From an uncultured Aliarcobacter sp. (GTDB lineage Bacteria; Campylobacterota; Campylobacteria; Campylobacterales; Arcobacteraceae): DNA of 25,207 nt. The DNA is taken from contig CANRCH010000006.1 of assembly GCA_947629065.1 (NCBI GenBank), positions 1 to 25,207 on the forward strand, given 5' to 3'. Shown here in pieces: positions 9,465 to 16,228 of this stretch (within the stretch, counting starts at the first letter, position 1; each line of letters starts with the position of its first letter). The notes beneath the pieces were generated by a model, which was not told the DNA's origin, ran no database searches, and saw only the letters and a program-made list of their open reading frames with translations. The position numbers were made by a program, and so were the translations under genes.

Positions 9465-10724
9465 TTATTTTGTAAATTTTTTAAAAATTACAGAACCGTT
9501 TGTTCCACCAAATCCAAAGTTATTGCTCATAACAGTTGTTAATTCAACTTTTCTCGCAATATTTGGAACAACATCTAAATCACATTCAGGATCTTGATTT
9601 TCTACATTTATTGTTGGAGGAATAATCCCTTCATTTAGTGCTTTAATTGTCATAATAGCTTCAATAGCACCAGCAGCTCCTAAGCAGTGACCAATTTGTC
9701 CTTTTGTACTAGAAACTGGAGGACAGTTCTCTTTTCCACCAAATAGTTCTTTTATTGCTGCTGTTTCATTTTTATCTCCAACAGGAGTTGAAGTTCCATG
9801 AGTATTTATATAATCAATTTTTGGATACTCTCCAGTTTGACCTTTTACCATTTCAAATGCAGCTTGCATTGCTCTTAAAGGTCCATCCATAACAGGCGAA
9901 GTGATATGATTTGCATCACCACTCTCTCCAAAACCAATAATTTCACAATATATTTTTGCATTTCTAGCTATTGCACTTTCTAAAGTTTCTACAACTAAAG
10001 CACCAGCGCCTTCTCCCATTACAAATCCATCTCTATCCATATCAAATGGTCTTGAAGATTTTTTAGGGTCATCATTTCTTGTTGATAGTGCTTTCATGGC
10101 AGCAAATCCACCAACGCCAGCACCACAAACAGCACTTTCAGCACCAACAACTAAAATTTGATCAGCACCACCAAGTGCAATTGTTTTAAATGCATCATTT
10201 AGTGCGTGAGTTGAAGCAGCACAAGCAGTAACATGTCCTAAAGATGGACCTCTTAAATTATGCTCAATTGAAATAAATCCACTTAGCATATTTGCTAAAG
10301 ATGAAGGAATAAAAAATGGAGATATTCTTCTTGGTCCTTTTGTATCACAAATTGTTGAATTTTTTTGAATTGTTGTAAGTCCACCAATTCCTGAACCTGA
10401 AATTATTCCAAATCTATTTGCAATATTAGAATCAACTTTTTTATCTTCAAGAGATACAAATCCACTATCAACCATAGCTTCTAAAGCAGCTTTAATTCCT
10501 AATTGAATAAATCTATCAGCTTTTTTAACCTCTTTTTTATCCATTACAGTTTCAGGATCAAAGTTTTTAACTTCACCAGCAATTTGCACAGGAAAATCGC
10601 TTACATCAAAAAGTGTAATTTTATCTATCCCACAAACACCATTCACAACAGCTTCAAAAGATTCATTTACATTGTGTCCAGTAGAATTTATAGTTCCTAA
10701 TCCAGTAACAACAACTCTTTTCAT
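9465..10724 (-). CDS. fabF: Beta-ketoacyl-ACP synthase II
   Basis: Condenses malonyl-ACP with acyl-ACP in the elongation cycle of fatty-acid synthesis. It has 419 residues, close to E. coli FabF (413). The Cys-His-His triad is complete: C168 in TACAASTHAL, H309 in NTHGTSTPVGD and H346 in KGQIGHCLGA, with the conserved K341. The C-terminal NNFGFGGTNGSVIF is typical. FabB-type enzymes share the triad, but the FabF-like start (MKRVVVTGLGTINSTG) and the neighbouring acpP favour FabF. The ATG has a GGAG about 8 nt upstream. It lies 116 bp after acpP, and a perfect hairpin sits in that gap. Confidence 0.97.
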   Translation of the reverse strand: MKRVVVTGLGTINSTGHNVNESFEAVVNGVCGIDKITLFDVSDFPVQIAGEVKNFDPETVMDKKEVKKADRFIQLGIKAALEAMVDSGFVSLEDKKVDSNIANRFGIISGSGIGGLTTIQKNSTICDTKGPRRISPFFIPSSLANMLSGFISIEHNLRGPSLGHVTACAASTHALNDAFKTIALGGADQILVVGAESAVCGAGVGGFAAMKALSTRNDDPKKSSRPFDMDRDGFVMGEGAGALVVETLESAIARNAKIYCEIIGFGESGDANHITSPVMDGPLRAMQAAFEMVKGQTGEYPKIDYINTHGTSTPVGDKNETAAIKELFGGKENCPPVSSTKGQIGHCLGAAGAIEAIMTIKALNEGIIPPTINVENQDPECDLDVVPNIARKVELTTVMSNNFGFGGTNGSVIFKKFTK

Positions 10725-10801
10725 TAAAAATGCTCCAATATTATTAAAATTATTTATAAATTATTCAATTTTTCTCAAAAAACTCAATAATTAAAATATC
10801 A

Positions 10802-10828
10802 TAAATAGAAGAAAAAATCTTCTATTTA
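10802..10828 (-). repeat. Perfect hairpin in the acpP-fabF gap
   Basis: An 11-bp perfect inverted repeat (10802-10812 with 10818-10828) around a 5-base A/T loop lies just after acpP. On the minus strand the 3' flank is ATGATATTTTAATT, so there is no clean T-run. It may act as a weak terminator or an mRNA-stabilising element that lets acpP be expressed above fabF-accA. Confidence 0.6.
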
Positions 10829-10840
10829 AAAAGCGTGAAA

Positions 10841-11071
10841 TTACGCGTTATTTTCGATGTATCTGATAGCGTCTGCAACAGTTAAGATTTTTTCAGCTTC
10901 TTCATCTGGAATTTCGATATCAAATTTCTCTTCTAAAGCCATTACAAGCTCAACAACATCTAGTGAGTCTGCACCTAAATCTTCAATGAATTTTGACTCT
11001 TCTTTTACTTCAGCTGGATCACAATCTAATTGCTCTACAACAACTGCTTTTACATCATCTAATAATGCCAT
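10841..11071 (-). CDS. acpP: Acyl carrier protein
   Basis: Carries growing acyl chains on a 4'-phosphopantetheine arm through fatty-acid synthesis. It has 76 residues, strongly acidic, with the attachment serine S36 in the invariant [10 protein letters not shown]. The ATG at 11069-11071 has an AAAGGAC site upstream. It sits between fabG and fabF with gaps of 94 and 116 bp, unusually loose for this otherwise tight chromosome: the upstream gap holds a strong extended -10 promoter and the downstream gap a hairpin. This layout fits ACP being one of the most abundant proteins in the cell. Confidence 0.99.
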   Translation of the reverse strand: MALLDDVKAVVVEQLDCDPAEVKEESKFIEDLGADSLDVVELVMALEEKFDIEIPDEEAEKILTVADAIRYIENNA

Positions 11072-11100
11072 ATTTTGTCCTTTTATAAAATTAACACCAA

Positions 11101-11106
11101 ATTATA
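11101..11106 (-). promoter_or_regulatory. acpP: Candidate extended -10 promoter for acpP
   Basis: On the minus strand TGATATAAT matches the extended -10 consensus (TGnTATAAT) exactly. The TATAAT lies 29 bp upstream of the acpP ATG, with a T-rich upstream stretch in place of a -35. A start of transcription about 23 nt before the ATG is expected. This is the best-looking promoter in the window. Confidence 0.65.
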
Positions 11107-11165
11107 TCAGAAAACTTTTTAAAAATAGTTTTAATTTCTTATTTTATATAATTTATTGTTTAAGA

Positions 11166-11909
11166 TTAAACGTATAATCCACCATTTACCTTTAAAATTT
11201 CACCTGTAATATAGCTTGAATGGTCACTTAGTAAAAATGCCACAGCATCAGCTATTTCACTTGGATTTCCAAATCTTGAAAGAGGAATATTTCTTTCATA
11301 TTCAGCTTTTATTTCATCTTTTAGTAAATTTGTCATATCTGTTTGAATAAATCCAGGAGTTACAGCGTTATATCTAATATTCCTGCTAGCAGCTTCTTTT
11401 GCAAATGATTTTGTCATAGCATTTAATCCACCTTTTGAAGCAGAGTAGTTTACTTGTCCAGGATTTCCCATCTCACCAACAATAGAAGAGATATTTACAA
11501 CAGAACCAAATTTCTTTTTACCCATAACCTTAATAGCTTCTTTGCATCCAATAAATGCAGATGTTAAGTTTGCATCAATAACAGATGTAAAATCTTCAAC
11601 ACTCATTCTAAGTGCTAGTTTATCTTTTGTTATTCCTGCATTATTTACTAAATATGATAACTCTCCATCACTATCAATAATAGTCTTAATTGCATTTACA
11701 AACTCTTCTTCAATGCTTACATCTGCTTTAATTATTGCAGCTGTTCCGCCATTTGTTTCAATTTGTGCTTTTACTTCTTCTGCTTCTTCAATTTTACTTC
11801 TATAGTTTATCCAAACTTTAAGACCATAACTTGCTAATGTTTTAGCAATTTGGGCCCCAATTCCTTTACTAGCACCCGTTATTAAAACATTTTTTCCAGA
11901 AAATTTCAT
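11166..11909 (-). CDS. fabG: 3-oxoacyl-ACP reductase
   Basis: NADPH-dependent reduction of beta-ketoacyl-ACP in the fatty-acid elongation cycle. It has 247 residues, a typical short-chain dehydrogenase. The nucleotide-binding loop is TGASKGIG (residues 11-18), NNAG is at 89-92, and the catalytic tetrad is N114, S142, Y155 and K159 (YSASK). The C-terminal ITGEILKVNGGLYV closely matches the FabG family ending. The ATG follows a good AAAGGAT site. Position directly before acpP and fabF supports FabG over other short-chain dehydrogenases. Confidence 0.96.
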   Translation of the reverse strand: MKFSGKNVLITGASKGIGAQIAKTLASYGLKVWINYRSKIEEAEEVKAQIETNGGTAAIIKADVSIEEEFVNAIKTIIDSDGELSYLVNNAGITKDKLALRMSVEDFTSVIDANLTSAFIGCKEAIKVMGKKKFGSVVNISSIVGEMGNPGQVNYSASKGGLNAMTKSFAKEAASRNIRYNAVTPGFIQTDMTNLLKDEIKAEYERNIPLSRFGNPSEIADAVAFLLSDHSSYITGEILKVNGGLYV

Positions 11910-11933
11910 TTTTATCCTTTAAATTTTTATTTT

Positions 11934-11939
11934 ATTGTA
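11934..11939 (-). promoter_or_regulatory. fabG: Candidate extended -10 promoter for fabG
   Basis: In the 47-bp gap between queE and fabG the minus strand carries TGCTACAAT, an extended -10 with one change from TATAAT, 25 bp before the fabG ATG. It would separate fatty-acid gene expression from the queuosine genes upstream. Confidence 0.45.
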
Positions 11940-11956
11940 GCAATATTTTTATTAGA

Positions 11957-12721
11957 TTAAACGCCTCTTTTATTATTCCATACTCTAATATGTAATCTAT
12001 CGGAGTATTTAAAACCATATTTTATAGCTAAATTAATAACTTCAAGAGAGTTTTCATCAATTTTTTTGGCACTATCACCAAGTGGCATTAAAAAAACTTC
12101 ACATTTTGGAATATCTTTTAAAATATCTTGAATTTCAAGAATTGCACTATCTAAAAAATCATCTCCAATTACAAATTTTAAATAAGACTCTTTTGAATTT
12201 GAAAGAATATTATTTAAAGTTGTTTTATTTACTCTTTTTTTTAGTTTTTCAAGTGAATTACTTAATTTTACACTCATTGAAAAAAGAATTTGCTTTTGAT
12301 AATCTTCACTTAATTCAATATTTAATGAAGCATTTGTCTCTATTGTAACTTTATGACCATTTTCTATATAGTGTTTTAAAAGTCTTTGAAACTCAATATT
12401 ATTCCAATATAAAAGTGGTTCACCACCTGTTATTACAATATCTATTTTGAATTGATAATCATAAGAGATTAGTAAATTATTAATTTTTGAAACTATATCT
12501 AAATATGAGTTATATGAATTCCAAGAATCTCTAAACTCAGTATCAACTGCATAGTATGAGTCACAAGCAAATTTTTTTTTACCACTTGGAGTTTCATATT
12601 CTACATTAAATCCTGCACATTTAAAATTGCATTTTCCAAATCTAATAAAAATTGATGGTGTTCCAACTAATTTTCCTTCACCTTGAATAGTTGGACCAAA
12701 AATCTCATTAACTTCCAGCAT
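11957..12721 (-). CDS. queE: 7-carboxy-7-deazaguanine synthase (radical SAM)
   Basis: Converts 6-carboxytetrahydropterin to 7-carboxy-7-deazaguanine, the ring-contracting step toward preQ0 and queuosine. It has 254 residues. The opening EIFGPTIQGEGKLVGTPSIF is the QueE signature, and the SAM-binding GGEP is at 99-102. The iron-sulfur cysteines are unusual: C31-x3-C35, then 17 residues, then C53 followed by DSYYAVD, where most family members have CxxxCxxCDT or CX14CX2C. The CDS after C53 probably takes the place of the usual CDT. The ATG overlaps the end of queD by 14 bp. No folE or queF is seen in the window. Confidence 0.93.
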   Translation of the reverse strand: MLEVNEIFGPTIQGEGKLVGTPSIFIRFGKCNFKCAGFNVEYETPSGKKKFACDSYYAVDTEFRDSWNSYNSYLDIVSKINNLLISYDYQFKIDIVITGGEPLLYWNNIEFQRLLKHYIENGHKVTIETNASLNIELSEDYQKQILFSMSVKLSNSLEKLKKRVNKTTLNNILSNSKESYLKFVIGDDFLDSAILEIQDILKDIPKCEVFLMPLGDSAKKIDENSLEVINLAIKYGFKYSDRLHIRVWNNKRGV

Positions 12722-13235
12722 GAAAAGTGCTTTTACTTTTTGGAGTCTCTAAAAACTCTATTTTTGATACCTTTACATTTAGTTTGTTCATTTTTTCTTG
12801 TACGATTCTATGAAGCCAAGCAGATAAATTTTCACTTGTTGGAACAAAATCTACAATAATAAAGCTCTCATATAGTTCTAAAAATTTATCTTTAAAAGCT
12901 GAACAATTTACAATTTTGTAGCCCTCTTTAAACTCAATTAAATCTTTTTTATCTATATTTGGAACTAAAGTGCTAAAAAGTGGGTCATTAATATCAATAA
13001 TAAATTTATGATCAAGTATATCATCTAAAAACTTTTTAAACCAATTTAAGTGTTTAAAATCTGTAACCATTGCATTTTTTAGTTCACTTGATTTTAAATA
13101 TACTAAAACCTTTCCTTGATGTCCATGAAGATGTCTGCAAACTAAACAAGCATCCAAAGAGAACTCAGAGTTTAAAGCCTGAGTCCAAACCCTATGACCA
13201 TAACAAAAATCAAACTCTTTTGATATTTCCCACAT
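12708..13235 (-). CDS. queD: 6-carboxy-5,6,7,8-tetrahydropterin synthase
   Basis: Converts 7,8-dihydroneopterin triphosphate to 6-carboxytetrahydropterin, the second step of preQ0 synthesis. It has 175 residues (E. coli QueD about 121). Zinc ligands are H14, H37 and H39, and the catalytic cysteine is C33 in C33-R-H-L-H37-G-H39, with the same spacing as C27/H31/H33 of E. coli as I recall it. D75-H76 (ILDHKFI), P132-T-S-E-N136 and E163 complete the active site. The extra length is mostly an insert of about 40 residues (about 88-128). The ATG sits in a TAATG overlap with the queC stop, with an AAGGAAAT site. PTPS or folate-pathway paralogues share the fold, but the queC and queE neighbours settle the role. 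Confidence 0.94.
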   Translation of the reverse strand: MWEISKEFDFCYGHRVWTQALNSEFSLDACLVCRHLHGHQGKVLVYLKSSELKNAMVTDFKHLNWFKKFLDDILDHKFIIDINDPLFSTLVPNIDKKDLIEFKEGYKIVNCSAFKDKFLELYESFIIVDFVPTSENLSAWLHRIVQEKMNKLNVKVSKIEFLETPKSKSTFHAGS

Positions 13236-13924
13236 TAAATTTCCTTTTTGTATTTTATTGGATCTATAATATTTGCTATTTTAAATCCATTTAATCTAAG
13301 CCTACAAGAGTCACAAACTCCACAAGCTTCGTTTTCTTCTTTATAGCAAGACCAAGTAAGATGCATTGCTACATTTAATTTTATAGATTCTTGCACAATT
13401 TGTGCTTTGCTTAAGTGTACAAGAGGAGAAATTATTTTTATATTTGTCTCTTCTTTTGTACCTTCATTTATTGCATTTTGCATTTTATCTATAAAAGAAT
13501 CACTACAATCAGGATAACCAGAACTATCTTCTTCTACAACTCCAATATACATGGCACTTGCGCCTTCTTTTTCAGCAATTGCACTAGCAATACTTAAAAA
13601 AATCCCATTTCTAAATGGAACATAAGTAATAGGAACAATACCTTTTTCAACACCAGATGTTGGAACTTCGATTGATGAGTCTGTTAGTGCATTTGCACCA
13701 AGTTGTTTGAAAAATGGAATATCAATTTCATATTTTTCTAAAACATTTAACTCATTGCAAATATCTCTAAATGCTTTTAACTCTCTATCTTGTGTTCTTT
13801 GTCCATAGTTAAAATGAACAGCAATTAACTCATATCCGCTATTTTTTGCAATGTATGAACTTAGAGTTGAGTCCATTCCACCACTTAAAATAACAACTGC
13901 TTTTTTTATTGAACTATTATTCAT
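13235..13924 (-). CDS. queC: 7-cyano-7-deazaguanine synthase
   Basis: ATP-dependent conversion of 7-carboxy-7-deazaguanine to preQ0 with ammonia. From the ATG at 13922-13924 the protein has 229 residues, a usual QueC length. The PP-loop is S14-G-G-M-D-S-T20 and the zinc site is C193, C201, C204 and C207 (CYKEENEACGVCDSC). The frame stays open 24 codons further upstream to 13996, but that stretch is hydrophobic, has no counterpart in the family and runs across the divergent promoter region, so I reject that start. The AGGA before the chosen ATG is a little far (11 nt). First gene of queC-queD-queE, with overlapping stops and starts. Confidence 0.95.
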   Translation of the reverse strand: MNNSSIKKAVVILSGGMDSTLSSYIAKNSGYELIAVHFNYGQRTQDRELKAFRDICNELNVLEKYEIDIPFFKQLGANALTDSSIEVPTSGVEKGIVPITYVPFRNGIFLSIASAIAEKEGASAMYIGVVEEDSSGYPDCSDSFIDKMQNAINEGTKEETNIKIISPLVHLSKAQIVQESIKLNVAMHLTWSCYKEENEACGVCDSCRLRLNGFKIANIIDPIKYKKEI

Positions 13925-13985
13925 ATACGAAAAAATCCTTGAATTGTTAAAAAATATTAAAAATGTAAACTTATAATTACTTAGA

Positions 13986-13991
13986 TATAAT
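13986..13991 (+). promoter_or_regulatory. Candidate -10 box for the membrane-protein gene and rsmE
   Basis: TATAAT on the plus strand, 31 bp before the ATG at 14023, in the 98-bp gap with divergent queC. It is preceded by an A/T-rich stretch with no recognisable -35. No equally good -10 is visible for queC on the minus strand; TATAAG near 13969-13974 is the nearest. Confidence 0.45.
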
Positions 13992-14022
13992 AGCAAAAAA
14001 ATTTAAAAGAGAGATAAACTAT

Positions 14023-14427
14023 ATGGAAATTATGGAAGATGCAATTTGGGCACATATTTATGCAATATATATTTTTTTAGGGATTATGCTGTTTAATTTA
14101 TACTCAGTTATTACGAAAAAAGATTTCCTAAGTTTAGCAAAAAGATTAAAATTTATGACTCCTGTTTATCACTTATCAAATGCAGTTGTGATTTATACAG
14201 GAACAATAGTTGCTTTTTATGCACATATGTTTAGTTTTAAAATTGCATTAATGATTCCAGCATCTATTTTTCTTCTTGTTATTGAGATAAAAAGATATAA
14301 AAAGCAAAGGGTTATTAAAAGTGATAATTTAGAAGCACAAGAAGAGTTCTATGCTTATGCAAAAAAGATTTATATAATTGAAATAGCTGTTTTATTGGCT
14401 GTATTTATAATTTCAAAAATATTATAA
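14023..14427 (+). CDS. Small four-helix membrane protein of unknown function
   Basis: I do not recognise a named family. The 134-residue protein has four probable membrane helices at about 8-29, 50-70, 72-90 and 114-133, joined by basic loops (ITKKDFLSLAKRLK and IKRYKKQR). Three histidines lie in or next to helices: H11, H50 and H68, with a conserved-looking PVYHLSNA. Size and topology loosely recall HemJ/CopD-type heme or copper membrane proteins, but this is only a resemblance. The start at 14023 has a weak purine-rich site; ATG at 14032 (M4) is an alternative. rsmE follows after 11 bp, so the two are cotranscribed. Base composition matches its neighbours, so there is no sign of transfer. 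Confidence 0.8.
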   Translation: MEIMEDAIWAHIYAIYIFLGIMLFNLYSVITKKDFLSLAKRLKFMTPVYHLSNAVVIYTGTIVAFYAHMFSFKIALMIPASIFLLVIEIKRYKKQRVIKSDNLEAQEEFYAYAKKIYIIEIAVLLAVFIISKIL

Positions 14428-14438
14428 AAAGGCTTTTT

Positions 14439-15110
14439 ATGCAATTTATTTTTGAAGAAGATGCAAAAAATGAGTTTTTACAAATCAAAGATGAAAATTA
14501 TAACTATTTAATAAAAGCTAGAAGAAAAAAAATTGGCGATGAAATAAATATAAGAAATTTAAATGATAATTTTTTATATAGATATAAAATTGTAAATATA
14601 GGTAAAAAAGATTTAAGCTTAGAACTTATATCAAAAGAGGAAAAAATTGTTGAAGCTAGAAAAACTCTACATCTTATTTGGTGTGTTGTTGATCCAAAGA
14701 CTATTGAAAAAAGTATAGCTTCACTTAATGAACTAGGAGTTGATAAAATAACTTTTGTTTATAGTGAATTTTCACAAAAGAATTTCAAAATAAATTTTGA
14801 AAAATTAGAAAAAATATTAGTTAATTCTTCAAGTCAATGTGGTAGAAGTAGTATTATAAAACTAGAACTTGAAGATAGTTTTAAAAATATTTTAGAAAAG
14901 CATAAAGATTTATATATTTTAGATTTTTCAAACTCTTTAATTGATGAAAAAAAAGATAGTATAACTACTTTACTAATTGGACCTGAAGGTGGATTTTCAC
15001 AAAATGAAAGAGAGTTATTTAAAGAGTTTAATATTGTAGGATTTAATTCAAATATAATATTAAAATCTGAAACAGCAGTTATTGCTGCTAGTGCAAAAAT
15101 TTTGATATAG
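14439..15110 (+). CDS. rsmE: 16S rRNA (uracil(1498)-N(3))-methyltransferase
   Basis: Methylates U1498 of 16S rRNA using SAM. It has 223 residues, slightly short for RsmE (about 240). The N-terminal PUA-like domain is about 1-70. The C-terminal SPOUT knot is marked by LIGPEGGFSQNERELF and LKSETAVIAASAKIL, both family signatures. SQCGRSS stands where most members have EQSGR. The ATG has AAAAAGG six bases upstream. It is the second gene of a two-gene unit with the small membrane protein and ends before a strong terminator. At the end, AASAKILI is shorter than usual, with no clear C-terminal tail. Confidence 0.94.
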   Translation: MQFIFEEDAKNEFLQIKDENYNYLIKARRKKIGDEINIRNLNDNFLYRYKIVNIGKKDLSLELISKEEKIVEARKTLHLIWCVVDPKTIEKSIASLNELGVDKITFVYSEFSQKNFKINFEKLEKILVNSSSQCGRSSIIKLELEDSFKNILEKHKDLYILDFSNSLIDEKKDSITTLLIGPEGGFSQNERELFKEFNIVGFNSNIILKSETAVIAASAKILI

Positions 15111-15140
15111 AATTTAGTTTTAAATAAAATTCAAGAAAAT

Positions 15141-15176
15141 AAAAAAGGCTATGAAGATTTCTTCATAGCCTTTTTT
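15141..15176. terminator. Bidirectional terminator between rsmE and petC
   Basis: A perfect 10-bp stem (15147-15156 with 15161-15170) around the loop ATTT is flanked by A6 (15141-15146) and T6 (15171-15176). It works as a Rho-independent terminator on both strands and serves both converging genes. Confidence 0.93.
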
Positions 15177-15196
15177 AATGAGAAAAGAGGTTCAAA

Positions 15197-16225
15197 TTAA
15201 TGAACATCTCTCCATCTACTTGCTTTCCATAAGAATGCGAATATTGCAAAAATCACTAAATAGATTAGGAATTTAGGTCCAAGTTCTTCTCTTTCAGATT
15301 TTTTTGGATCTCCAACTTCTTCTAAATAAGTAATAACTTGATTTTGTGCTTCTTCTGTTAAACCAACTCTAGGCATTGCTGTACCTTCAAGTAGTTTTTG
15401 AGGGTCATTTACAAATTTATGTAGGTAATCATGACCTCTACTGATTATAAATTGTGATAAATCAGGAGGTAATTTACCCATATATTTTGTAACATCATCT
15501 GCTGGTGAGAATGCTGCCATTGTACCACCAAATTTGTCTGCATATTTAATAGCGTGACATCTTTGACAAGCATCAGTAAATACCTCTTTGTTTGTCATTT
15601 TTTCAGGTGCAATTGATTGTAAATAAGCAACCATATCTGCAATTTCTTGTGCACTCATCCAGTCATAACCTGGCATTGGGTGAGCTCCACCATCTTCATA
15701 TTTATGAGATACTTTAGCTCCTAATGCAGGATTTTTTATAAATGCAACTAAATACTCTTTTGAGTAAATTTTTCCAGCACTACCTAAATCAGGAGTAGCA
15801 ACACCATAAGCAGAAGCTAAAGTTGCATTATCCATAGCCTGAGGAAAACCTTTTGATTCAATTGAGTGACAAGCAGTACAGTTAGCAGTAACTAAAACTT
15901 CACCATTTGCTACATCACCTTTTAAATTGATAGCCTCTTCATTTGATGCCCAAAATTCTGTAATTGTTTTTTCAAAAGCTTCTTTTTCAGTTAAAGTAGC
16001 CTCAGCTGCTTTTACAGCTTTTTCAATTCCATCTTTTTTAGCACTTTCTAACTCTTTTTTAGCATTTTCAACTTCAAGTTTTGCTGAATCTTTATCTGCT
16101 TTATCAAATTTATATTCAACAGGGCTTACAGCTGGATTCATTTGCGAGTGAGCAAAAGGCTCAACTCCCCAGTAAGTAATAAGAGTTAATGCTACTACTA
16201 CTGCTAATATTTTTAATTCTCTCAT
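15197..16225 (-). CDS. petC: Diheme cytochrome c subunit of the bc1 complex
   Basis: Takes electrons from the Rieske centre and passes them toward periplasmic cytochromes. It has 342 residues. An N-terminal membrane anchor or signal (about 5-21) is followed by a Lys/Glu/Ala-rich, probably coiled-coil stretch (about 42-90), then two c-type heme sites, C116-T-A-C-H120 and C220-Q-R-C-H224. Likely axial methionines are M184 (HPMPGYDW) and M284 (TAMPRVGL). A C-terminal helix (about 318-335) ends in a basic tail. This is the c4-like diheme form known from Campylobacterota, not the mitochondrial cytochrome c1 fold. The ATG is 3 bp after the petB stop, with AGAGGAT overlapping the end of petB. Confidence 0.93.
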   Translation of the reverse strand: MRELKILAVVVALTLITYWGVEPFAHSQMNPAVSPVEYKFDKADKDSAKLEVENAKKELESAKKDGIEKAVKAAEATLTEKEAFEKTITEFWASNEEAINLKGDVANGEVLVTANCTACHSIESKGFPQAMDNATLASAYGVATPDLGSAGKIYSKEYLVAFIKNPALGAKVSHKYEDGGAHPMPGYDWMSAQEIADMVAYLQSIAPEKMTNKEVFTDACQRCHAIKYADKFGGTMAAFSPADDVTKYMGKLPPDLSQFIISRGHDYLHKFVNDPQKLLEGTAMPRVGLTEEAQNQVITYLEEVGDPKKSEREELGPKFLIYLVIFAIFAFLWKASRWRDVH

Positions 16226-16228
16226 CTC

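Noticed and set aside
13925..13996. Upstream extension of queC by 24 codons
   Set aside because: The added residues have no family counterpart and would cover the divergent promoter region; the ATG at 13922-13924 gives a normal QueC.
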